Shown here: positions 38,701 through 45,758 of the stretch, in pieces
How positions within the stretch are numbered: position 1 is the stretch's first letter
How the letters are laid out: each line of letters begins with the position of its first letter
Assembly (NCBI GenBank): GCA_013368795.1
Contig: JABFXX010000144.1
Coordinates: forward strand, 1 to 49,210
Length of the DNA: 49,210 nt
Direction: 5' to 3'
DNA from: Kofleriaceae bacterium
GTDB lineage: Bacteria > Myxococcota_A > Polyangia > Haliangiales > Haliangiaceae
Program-made: the position numbers and the translations under genes
The notes under the pieces: model-generated
The model's database searches: none
What the model saw: only the letters and a program-made list of their open reading frames with translations
Told to the model about the DNA's origin: nothing

Positions 38701-41092
38701 CGCCGCCCACGACACTGCCCTCGAGGCCGGCGATCTCGTGTACGCCGGCTTCGCGAGCAGCGAGATCGTAGGGATGCGGATCGCGCGCGGCGATCCGCTC
38801 GACGAGGTGCGGCGCGAGATCCGCGCGCTGCTTGCCGAGACCGCGGTCCCGCTTCCCAGCGCCTGGATGCCCACGCAGCTCGGGTTCATCGCGAACCTGC
38901 GCGGCGAGACTGCGAGCACGGCGAGCTTCGCGTGCGAGGATTTCGACGAACCGAAATTGCGAGCGAGCGAGGACGCGACGTTGCCGATGATCGCGGGCTG
39001 GTATCACGTGCGCAAACTGCAGGCGGCGTGCATCCATCGCGACTATGCGACGGCCGTCGACGAAGCCGCGCGCTGTCGTCCGCATATGTGGGCACTCAAG
39101 GGCCAGCTGCGAGAGGTCGAGTATCACTTCTGTGCCGCGCTCGCGCTCGCCGGCACCGGCGCAGTGGGCGAGCTCGCGGAGCACGAGGCAGCGGTGCGCG
39201 AGTGGAGCGATGCGAGCCCGGAGAGCTTCGGGTACATGGCCATGCTCGTCGCCGCCGAACGAGCGCGCCTCGAGGATCGCACGCGCGACGCGCTCCGGCT
39301 GTTCGAGCAAGCGATCCACGCCGCGCATGACAACGGATTCGTGCACGGCGAAGCGCTCGCGTACGAACACGCCGCTTCGTACTACGCCGACCTCGGGCTA
39401 AACGACTTCGCCGACGAGTACCTCGGCAACGCACGCAGCCTCTACCTGGCATGGGGAGCGCTCGCGAAGGTGCGCGCGCTCGATCAGAAGCCGCTGCGCC
39501 TGTTGCGCGCGGTGCCGCGCACGAGTGTCGACGAGGCGGATCGCAACCTGCCACTCAAGATCGCGCAGCTGATCTCGAGCGAGATCGTGCGGCCCAAGCT
39601 TGTGACCACGCTGCTACAGGTGTTGCTCGAGCACGCAGGTGCACGGCGCGCTGTGTTCGTGTCGGTCGCCGACACCACGTGGGAGATCGAATCCGCGGCC
39701 GGCATCCAAGGCGACGTGCCTCGCCGGATCATCGACCACGTGCGCGACACGCATCAGATGGTGCTGATTCACGATGCGACACTGCCAGGTCCGTACAGTG
39801 CTTATCCGTACATCATCGTGCACCGGCCGCGCTCGCTGCTGTGCCTGCCGATCGTGCGGCGCGGCGAGCTGATCGGCATCGTCTATCTCGAGAATGATCT
39901 CGCCCCCGGCGTGTTCACGAAGGATCGCCTCGAGCTCCTCGAGTCACTCGTCGAGCAGGCCGGCATCTCGCTCGAGAACGCTCGCCTCTACGCGGATCGA
40001 GGCCGGCAAGTCGCAGAGCGCCAGCAGGCGGAGGCGATGCTGCGCTCGATCCTCGACAACATGGTCGACGCGGTGTTCGTCTGCGATCGCTCGGCCAACC
40101 TCACGTTCGCGAATGCCGCTGGCATGCGGATGGTCAGAATGGACGTTGCCGACCATCTGACACTCATGGAGCTCGTCACGAGGATGCGTCCGATGCGCCC
40201 CGACGGCACGGCGCTGCCGATGGACGAGGTACCGATGCTGCGCGCACTCGCCGGCGAGGTCCTGAGCGCCGTCGAAATCACGGTGCGTGATCCGGTGACC
40301 GAGCGCGTGCAACACCTCCGTGTCAGCGCGGCACCGCTACAAGACGCGAAAGGCGCGATTGCGGGCGCCGTCGGCGTCCTGATCAACGTGACGAAGGCGA
40401 CCGAGCTCGACCGGCTCAAGGAGCAGTTCGTGCGGGCGGTCGCCCACGAGCTAAAGACGCCGGTCACGATCGTGAAAGGTTATGCCGATGTCCTGCGCAG
40501 TCTGCGCACGGACAGTCTCGCGACAGAACGTCCGCTTCTCGACGCGCTGGTCAGCGGTGCCGATCGGATCGATCGACTCGTCAGCGATCTGTTGCTCCTC
40601 TGGCAGCTTCAGCTCGGCCGACTCGCGCTCGCCATCGTCGACCGTGTCGATCTAGCCGAGCTGATCGAGCTTGTCGTGGCGAGGTTCGGTCCGGAGGCGG
40701 TGCCGCGCGTCTCGGTCCGTGTGTCCGGCCCGCTCGTCACCGCCGTCGATCGCGAGCTCATCGACAAGGCGATCTCGAACCTGGTCGACAATGCGATTCG
40801 CTACTCGCCCGGCGGCGGTCCGATCGAGATCGACGCTGGAGTGCAAGGTGGTCGCGCGTTCATCACAGTGACCGACCACGGCATCGGCGTGCCACGCGCG
40901 AAGCAGGCACAACTGTTCGAACCATTCTTTCGCGGCCACGCCGATACGCCGTACGACGCCGGCGGACTCGGGCTCGGGCTCTACATCACGAGAGCCATCG
41001 TGCTGCTTCACGACGGCACCATCGATTTCGAGACCGTCGAGGGGCGCGGCAGCACGTTCCGCGTTGTCCTGCCCCTGCGCGATCTGCCGTGA
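35747..41092 (+). CDS. Giant pseudokinase - AAA ATPase - GAF - PAS - histidine kinase
   Basis: The ATG at 35747 follows GGAGGT by 10 bases; earlier in-frame starts lie antisense to the dehydrogenase gene. 1,781 residues. (1) A Ser/Thr-kinase-like domain, residues 10-265, keeps the fold (SLPYVSPEQTG, DLYSLGVILYEMLMG) but has E39 for the beta-3 Lys, H-C-H (126-128) for HRD and G-F-G (147-149) for DFG. (2) A PknK/HstK-type ATPase from about 300, with P-loop GAPGLGKAS (327-335) and Walker B LFLDDLQ. (3) A long helical, TPR-like region, about 600-1280. (4) GAF, about 1290-1440. (5) PAS, about 1445-1550. (6) HisKA with AHELKTPV (His near 1567), N-box NLVDNAIRYS, G1 DHGIGV and G2 GLGLGLY. The histidine kinase appears intact. 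Cytosolic. Confidence 0.93.
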   Translation: MVVGVAAERFELVQLLQYGEEVSLSRARRLSDGQIVLLEIPHADVSRSGERLQHELEIARMLDPATALHPVELSTFAHAPVLVFDDFSGTPLADLLAAPMDVELALEIASAVAASLVSIHRRGIVHCHIDPQHILFDRQTREAKLAGFGNATALHGEHWALVGHIEGSLPYVSPEQTGHLDRPVDARSDLYSLGVILYEMLMGVRPFDADDAAGWVYCHVSRLPMPPSLITPRVPTLVSDLVMKLLAKLPEERYQTAAGLARDLRRCLDDWRATSAIPTFELGRNDVSGKLQIPKKLYGRRRDTERLGRMLRTVATRGSCGIVLVSGAPGLGKASLARSVEDVVVRMGGRFGAGSFADNDAPAPYSAIAHALEEVVSNLQCERADRRAASRDRLAEALGPIAQLVVDLVPSLETLLGKQPPVPEIPLAEARDRFFLVIRRFIGGLSAKGHAVVLFLDDLQRADAASLELVDHLVTHADGTCMLVIAAYRDDDSVTSDHPVRSFVRELGKRAQLFEHLVLSPLAHADVAELCADTFGRDPNAELARLVWQRTGGNPLSIMQLLGELHRDRRLWFDEQHGAWQWDLAGVSSLRDDIVDRTLARIHTLSPPAREVLELVAYLGMQFDADTLALFTDAPPGPSLDELLDAGLVSSVGTGYRFVHARIREAIYTSVPPERRAALHALIGLRLRDRLPADELGHRVFEVAGQINRGIEVVQDRCERTRVAELELRAGRAAAASSAFATATTYLATGIRLLDAAAWEDHHELAFALHLELARSELAQSHFAEVARAVELLLAHVHSARARRAVERLLIDDHLSRNEVAPALDIAFHTLAQLGIQLNPHPSLDELAAARRDVVAELGARPIEALVDLPLLTDPDLADALEILCAVSPAAYLRDPALHCLVSSHVVILSIRHGVTGASAHGFAAYAHALASTYRVREEARRFAGLARQLLEHHGFLAHAGKTLMMLAFTAPRLSGLGAALELQRAAHDTALEAGDLVYAGFASSEIVGMRIARGDPLDEVRREIRALLAETAVPLPSAWMPTQLGFIANLRGETASTASFACEDFDEPKLRASEDATLPMIAGWYHVRKLQAACIHRDYATAVDEAARCRPHMWALKGQLREVEYHFCAALALAGTGAVGELAEHEAAVREWSDASPESFGYMAMLVAAERARLEDRTRDALRLFEQAIHAAHDNGFVHGEALAYEHAASYYADLGLNDFADEYLGNARSLYLAWGALAKVRALDQKPLRLLRAVPRTSVDEADRNLPLKIAQLISSEIVRPKLVTTLLQVLLEHAGARRAVFVSVADTTWEIESAAGIQGDVPRRIIDHVRDTHQMVLIHDATLPGPYSAYPYIIVHRPRSLLCLPIVRRGELIGIVYLENDLAPGVFTKDRLELLESLVEQAGISLENARLYADRGRQVAERQQAEAMLRSILDNMVDAVFVCDRSANLTFANAAGMRMVRMDVADHLTLMELVTRMRPMRPDGTALPMDEVPMLRALAGEVLSAVEITVRDPVTERVQHLRVSAAPLQDAKGAIAGAVGVLINVTKATELDRLKEQFVRAVAHELKTPVTIVKGYADVLRSLRTDSLATERPLLDALVSGADRIDRLVSDLLLLWQLQLGRLALAIVDRVDLAELIELVVARFGPEAVPRVSVRVSGPLVTAVDRELIDKAISNLVDNAIRYSPGGGPIEIDAGVQGGRAFITVTDHGIGVPRAKQAQLFEPFFRGHADTPYDAGGLGLGLYITRAIVLLHDGTIDFETVEGRGSTFRVVLPLRDLP

Positions 41093-41095
41093 CAG

Positions 41096-42013
41096 CTACG
41101 ATCGTGTGACCGCGGCGGCCGTCGCCCCGGCGAGCTCCGCGATCTTGACGAAACGACCAGACTCGCCGACCGGGCCGCGACGGCGATACGACTTCGAGTC
41201 ACCGTCGACGAACCGCCCGCCGTCCCACACGCGGTGGACGACCGTCAGCACGTCGTCGTCAAAGCGCAGGTGGTTGTAGCCGTTCGGCTCGCCGCGAAGG
41301 CGCGTCGAGATGCACGTGCCCGCCTGGACCGCGAGCATCGTGTGCGCCTCGTTGCGTCCGGCGACGCTCGCGACGTGCAGATGTCCCGTCAGGATCACGT
41401 CGACGCCGGCGGCCTCGAGGATCGGCAGCGCCGCGTCCGCGCCCTCGACGCGATCGGCCTCGTGGCCCACCGGCACCACGAACGGATGATGCGCGACGAG
41501 CACCCGCCACTTGTGCGGATGTGCCGAAAACCGGATCGCCGCGCGTGCCGCCTGCGCGTGCGTCACGCGGCCTCCCTTGAGCGCCTTCGTGTTCGTCGTG
41601 TCGAGACCACAAACCGCGAGGCCGTCGTCGAGGAAGCACGGCTCGAGCTCCTCGGCGATGTGGAACTGATAGCGATCGCGCGGCCACATGAAGCGGGTCG
41701 CGACGTCGAACAGCGGGATGTCATGGTTGCCCGGCACCGCGAGCCACGGCGACTTCAGCTGCTCGAGCCACAGCTTCGCCGCCTGGAACTGCGCGACGCG
41801 CCCGCGCTGCGTGAAGTCCCCGGAGAACGCGACGAGTGTCGGCGCCAACGCGTTCAGCTCCTCGACGAGTGCAGCCGCGATCGTCGCGTCGTGCGCGCCG
41901 AAGTGCGCGTCCGAGATATGGGCGAGGAGCTTGCCGCGGCCGTTCGCCTTCTTCGCAGGATCGTCGCCGATCGCGCCCGTGCCCCTCGCGGTCCGGATCC
42001 GTCGTCTGATCAT
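41096..42013 (-). CDS. Metallophosphoesterase (CpdA-like, class III phosphodiesterase type)
   Basis: 305 residues. All five dimetal motifs are present: D-x-H (ISDAHFG), G-D (FSGDFTQRG), GNHD (VPGNHDIP), H (VAHHPFV) and G-H-x-H (LTGHLHVA). The order and spacing match calcineurin-like phosphoesterases of the cAMP-phosphodiesterase CpdA/YfcE type; the natural substrate is not decidable. No signal peptide; a 28-residue basic lead precedes the domain. The start overlaps the stop of the diacylglycerol-kinase-like gene by 4 bases (ATGA), so the two are co-translated. Its stop is 3 bases from the giant kinase stop. Confidence 0.92.
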   Translation of the reverse strand: MIRRRIRTARGTGAIGDDPAKKANGRGKLLAHISDAHFGAHDATIAAALVEELNALAPTLVAFSGDFTQRGRVAQFQAAKLWLEQLKSPWLAVPGNHDIPLFDVATRFMWPRDRYQFHIAEELEPCFLDDGLAVCGLDTTNTKALKGGRVTHAQAARAAIRFSAHPHKWRVLVAHHPFVVPVGHEADRVEGADAALPILEAAGVDVILTGHLHVASVAGRNEAHTMLAVQAGTCISTRLRGEPNGYNHLRFDDDVLTVVHRVWDGGRFVDGDSKSYRRRGPVGESGRFVKIAELAGATAAAVTRS

Positions 42014-42930
42014 GCGGCCTCTCCTGCCGTCCCCAGGGCGGCGCTCGGCGCGAACACGCGAAGCGCGCCCGGCCGCGCTCGATAATGCAGTGGCGGCGCC
42101 ATCCGCACAACCTCACCGTCGAGAGCGACCTTCAGCTTCCGCTTGTTCGTCACGATGTCTGCCTTGTCGACCGCGTGCATCTCGAGGTCCGGCGGGCTGC
42201 CGCGCGAGAACATCCCGCGCAACACGAGCCAGAACATCTTCAGCCGCGATGTCGCGCGAACCGTGTACACGCCGAGCGTGCCTCGATCCATGCGCTTGCG
42301 ACTCCCGAGCGTTGTGACGCCCGTTTCGTATTCGTTGTTGCCGACGAACACGAACGGTGTTCGCGCAGAGAACACCTTCCCCGTCAGCGCGATCGCGACA
42401 TGCAGCAGCGGAAACCTCAGCAGGATGCGGAACGCCGCGCGTGCCATCGCCGACCACTTGCTGCGCTTGTTCCTGCGCTGCTCGTCCTCGCGGTGCACGA
42501 CGATCTCGGGATACAGGCCGATCGACGAGTTGTTGATGAACACGCGTCCGTTCACCTCGCCGACATCGACGCGCGCCGTGTTCCCACTCGCGATCGCCGC
42601 GATCGCACCATCGAGATCGCGAATTCCCAGATCCTTGCTGAAGTGGTTCAGCGTGCCGAGCGGCACCACGCCGAGCACGACATCGCTCCCCACCAGCCCC
42701 GCGGCGACGGCGCTCACCGTGCCATCGCCCCCGGCCGCGATCACCGCATCGACACCGCCGTCCCTGGCGATCCTCCGTGCGGTCTCGGTCAAGCGTGCGG
42801 CCTCGCACAGCTTCGCATCCGCGTCGATCCCATGAGAACGACACGCATCGACGATTTCGCGTGCGCGCTCCTCGCACAGTTTGTGGTTCAGCTGACCTGC
42901 CTTGGAATTGAGCAGTACCGCGACCTTCAT
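42010..42930 (-). CDS. Diacylglycerol kinase catalytic-domain (YegS/DgkB-like) lipid kinase
   Basis: The ATG at 42930 gives MKVAVLLNSKAGQLNHK, the family's N-terminus with its NPxAG-like motif. 306 residues. The nucleotide-binding loop AAGGDGTVSAVAAGL is intact, followed by LGVVPLGTLNHFSKDLGI, where His replaces the more usual Asp/Glu (GTxND). The C-terminal beta-sandwich has NSSIGLYPEIVVHRE and DGEVVRMAPPLHYRARPGAL. Phosphorylates diacylglycerol, sphingosine-like lipids or phosphatidylglycerol in family members; the lipid here is unknown. Translationally coupled to the phosphoesterase gene. Confidence 0.9.
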   Translation of the reverse strand: MKVAVLLNSKAGQLNHKLCEERAREIVDACRSHGIDADAKLCEAARLTETARRIARDGGVDAVIAAGGDGTVSAVAAGLVGSDVVLGVVPLGTLNHFSKDLGIRDLDGAIAAIASGNTARVDVGEVNGRVFINNSSIGLYPEIVVHREDEQRRNKRSKWSAMARAAFRILLRFPLLHVAIALTGKVFSARTPFVFVGNNEYETGVTTLGSRKRMDRGTLGVYTVRATSRLKMFWLVLRGMFSRGSPPDLEMHAVDKADIVTNKRKLKVALDGEVVRMAPPLHYRARPGALRVFAPSAALGTAGEAA

Positions 42931-43013
42931 CGCATCGCCGAGTAGGAGCAAGGCTCATGCCCCGAACTGAATCCGTCTTGCGACACGACCGTGGTCGCGC
43001 CGCAACACCCGCG

Positions 43014-43032
43014 CCTCACCGCTGACGTGAGG
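43014..43032 (+). promoter_or_regulatory. Inverted repeat upstream of the metallopeptidase gene
   Basis: CCTCAC-CGCTGAC-GTGAGG has perfect 6-base arms and lies 20 bases before the ATG at 43053, in the divergent gap behind the lipid kinase gene. It could be an operator or a leader hairpin near the ribosome binding site. Confidence 0.3.
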
Positions 43033-43052
43033 ACCGATGGATACGCGCTGGC

Positions 43053-44030
43053 ATGCCCCGTGCGAAGCGTCCTCGCCCGGTGGTCTCGCGGGTGATCGCG
43101 CCGCTGCTCCTGTTCGTCGCCTGCGTGCCGCCGGCGCAGCAGCCGACGCGCGAGCCGATCCTTCCCGAGGATCCACCCGGTCCGACCTACAACTCGCGCG
43201 TGGTCGCGCTTCGCACCACGCTCGGCCGCGCCGCGATCCGGCTCGAGATGCGCGGCGAGGTCGAGACCGTCAAGACGCCCGGCTGCTACGACACCGGCAA
43301 GCCCTACGGCTGCGCGATCTGCCCGCTCGTCGGCGAGTCCGACCCGCTCGATGGTGCCGTCCTCGAGTCGCTCGTCACCGCATTCGATCGATATCCGAAC
43401 GGTGTCATCGAGGCGACGCACATCGACAAGGTCGCCCTGTGCAAGGACATCATCTATCTCGATCCGAAGGGCCGCAAAGTCGCGGGCACGATCGACATCG
43501 AGGAGCGCCGGCTCCTCATCAGCCTCGATGCGTTCCTCGATCGCGACTACGAGTGGGCGTCGCAGTGGTACACGACCGAGCACATCGTCCACCACGAGCT
43601 GTTCCACCTGTTCGAGCACGAGCGCATGCGCGCCGAGTTCGACGACGATCCCGAGTGGCGCCTCAGCAACCCGCTCGGGTTCATCTACACCGACACGGCG
43701 GCGGCCACGCGGCCGGCCGGCTTCGTCAACGAGTACGCGACGACGAACGAGATCGAGGATCGCGCGAGCGTGTTCGAGATGATCATGTCGGCACCCGACG
43801 AGCTGTGCACGATCGCGCGCGACGACCAGATCGTGCGAACGAAGGTCGAGCTCGTGTGGCGGCGCGTCGCCGCGCTCGTCGGCGACGAGTTCATGCGGGC
43901 GCGCGCACCGTGCGTCGACTGGATCGAGCGGCGCAGCGAGCCGCGGACGACCGGCATCGTCGGCGGTGCATGGATCCGCAGCGGCATCGGGATCACGCGG
44001 CAGCAATGGCTGCGCCCACCGGCGAGGTAG
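43053..44030 (+). CDS. Secreted zinc metallopeptidase-like lipoprotein
   Basis: 325 residues. The signal segment VIAPLLLFVAC ends in a lipobox (FVAC), with a 12-residue basic lead. The catalytic motif is HHELFHLFEHE (HExxH near residue 180). About 55 residues later EIEDRASVFE offers a third Glu ligand in an E-x-x-A-x-x-F context reminiscent of lethal-factor-like peptidases. Conserved Cys pairs (GCYDTGKPYGCAICP) precede the domain. I would place it among gluzincin-like peptidases, acting at the cell surface. Substrate unknown. Confidence 0.78.
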   Translation: MPRAKRPRPVVSRVIAPLLLFVACVPPAQQPTREPILPEDPPGPTYNSRVVALRTTLGRAAIRLEMRGEVETVKTPGCYDTGKPYGCAICPLVGESDPLDGAVLESLVTAFDRYPNGVIEATHIDKVALCKDIIYLDPKGRKVAGTIDIEERRLLISLDAFLDRDYEWASQWYTTEHIVHHELFHLFEHERMRAEFDDDPEWRLSNPLGFIYTDTAAATRPAGFVNEYATTNEIEDRASVFEMIMSAPDELCTIARDDQIVRTKVELVWRRVAALVGDEFMRARAPCVDWIERRSEPRTTGIVGGAWIRSGIGITRQQWLRPPAR

Positions 44031-44137
44031 ACCGAGCTACGGCCACGAGGTCCGAATCTCGTCGGACATCGGACAGCACACCGCTGCAATACCAGGCGGT
44101 TGAGCATGGCACTCGATGTGCTGACGCGGGTGCTACC

Positions 44138-44758
44138 ATGGCAGTCGTGATCACCAGAGCGTCCATCGATCACGTCGCCCCGGGCGAATACGTTCCGACC
44201 GCCGACCGGCGCGTCGCGATGTATGGCGTCGACTGGGCGGCGTTCGAGTCGTTCCTTGCGCTCCGAGGTGATGCGCTGCCGCGGGTTGCCTATCTGGAAG
44301 GAACCCTCGAGCTCATGTCCCCCTCGCGCGATCACGAAAAGCTGAAGACCTACTTCGCCGCGGTCCTCGAGGAGTATCTCGACCATCTCGGGATCGTTTA
44401 CGACGGAGCGGGCGCCTGGCTGCTCGAGCAAGCACCCGCGGAAGCAGGGCTCGAGCCCGACGAGTGCTACTTGTTTCACGAGCCCGAGAAGCCGCGACCC
44501 GATCTCGCACTCGAGGTCGTGTGGACGAGCGGCGGGATCGACAAGCTCGAGATCTAGAAGAGGCTCTCCGTCGGAGAAGTCTGGTTCTGGATCGATGACC
44601 GGATCGAGGTCCACGTGCTGACCGACAGCGGATACGAGCAACGCGAACGCAGCGCGTGCCTACCAGGCTTCGACTTCGCGCTCGTCCTCGAGATGCTCGA
44701 GCTTCCGACGCTGTCAGAAGTTCGCAAGCGCATCCGCGCCCACTTCGCTACGAAGTAG
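44138..44758 (+). pseudogene. Uma2-family PD-(D/E)XK nuclease interrupted by an amber codon
   Basis: The frame begins MAVVITRASIDHVAPGEYVP and stops at TAG (44555-44557) after 139 codons. It then continues in the same frame for 67 more codons with perfect family sense (KRLSVGEVWFWIDDRIEVHV, then LTDSGYEQRERS, LPTLSEVRKRI) to TAG at 44756-44758. Total 206 codons plus stop is the normal Uma2 length. Motifs present: LEGTLELMSPS, the acidic pair RPDLALEVVW and the Lys in DKLEI. The amber replaces the Tyr that normally follows (KLEIY). A single-base change or sequencing error explains it. Uma2 proteins are putative restriction-like endonucleases of unclear biology. Confidence 0.85.
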
Positions 44759-44759
44759 C

Positions 44760-45662
44760 TCACTCTCGCAGCGGCGTTTGGTCTTGCTCGCAACCAGCCG
44801 GCAAGCGGACGAACCCGATCTCCGACTTCTCGACGAGTCCTGCAGGCGCACTCTCGGGATGATCGATGGCGAGCAGCGTCCGATGACCATCGACGCGAAG
44901 GATCCGGACGTCGAGCCACCTATCTCCCTGCTCGTCCTCGGCGACGGTATCGTCGTAGTAGAACAGTCGGGCACGATGAGCGCGCGTGATGCCGTCGCGT
45001 GCGCCGAGCGAGATCCAGCGAAGCGACCCGCTCTGGTCGACTCGCGAGACGCCGCCGCGACAGCCGCGCTCCGGCGAACACCGCGACGTGCAACACGCCG
45101 GGTTCGAGAGATCCGGCTGGTCGGGATCACACGCGATGACGGACGCGCATGCCGGATTGCGAGGGTCCACGCGCAGGAGATCGCAGGGCAGCGAGCCATC
45201 GGGATCCGGCACGTACGACGTGAAGCCGAACTGCAAGCCCATCACGTCGCCGGCCGCGCGCGGGTCTGGCGCGAACACCCGAACGTAGATCGTGCCGGAA
45301 GCATTCTCGACGGTGATATTGCAACCGCCGGCACGGTCGTCGCGAATACACCCGCGTCCGAGCACGCGGCCGTCGGCCTTACGCAGCTCCACCGCGAGAG
45401 CATCGGAGCGTCCGGTGTGGTCGACGTGCACGTCGAGCGGGCCGGTCTCGGTCTCTTGCATGTCGATCCGGAACCATCGCGCCCCTATGCCCGGCCGGAA
45501 CCGGACCGGCAGCGTGCCGACATGGCGTGAATCCACCCAGCTCTGGGATGGAATGAGCTCGGCGTCGTCGATGGACTCGGAGGAGACCGGCGCGTCAGGG
45601 CTTGGCGCGCGACATGCGGCGACAAGCAATGCCCCGGCGAGCAAACTGCGGACGAGCAACAC
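44760..45662 (-). CDS. Lipoprotein with PPC-like beta-sandwich and Cys-rich linker
   Basis: I chose the GTG at 45662, which starts VLLVRSLLAGALLVAAC (lipobox VAAC); upstream in-frame codons overlap the divergent nuclease gene. 300 residues. The first domain (ARWFRIDMQETETGPLDVHV, SDALAVELRKADGRVLGRGC, GTIYVRVFAPDP) resembles bacterial pre-peptidase C-terminal sandwiches. A Cys-rich stretch follows (CDLLRVDPRNPACASVIACD, NPACCTSRCSPERGCRGG). The last domain has GARDGITRAHRARLFYYDDT and QGDRWLDVRILRVDGHRTLL. Family of the last part not recognised. Likely outer-membrane or surface protein. Confidence 0.72.
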   Translation of the reverse strand: MLLVRSLLAGALLVAACRAPSPDAPVSSESIDDAELIPSQSWVDSRHVGTLPVRFRPGIGARWFRIDMQETETGPLDVHVDHTGRSDALAVELRKADGRVLGRGCIRDDRAGGCNITVENASGTIYVRVFAPDPRAAGDVMGLQFGFTSYVPDPDGSLPCDLLRVDPRNPACASVIACDPDQPDLSNPACCTSRCSPERGCRGGVSRVDQSGSLRWISLGARDGITRAHRARLFYYDDTVAEDEQGDRWLDVRILRVDGHRTLLAIDHPESAPAGLVEKSEIGFVRLPAGCEQDQTPLRE

Positions 45663-45758
45663 GCCGCGAGCGTCGCACGATCTCGGCCGACGCACCGGCG
45701 ATTCGGGCAGGCCCGCCGTCGGTGCGACGACAGAGGTGCGCGGTAGACTGGCCCCCTC

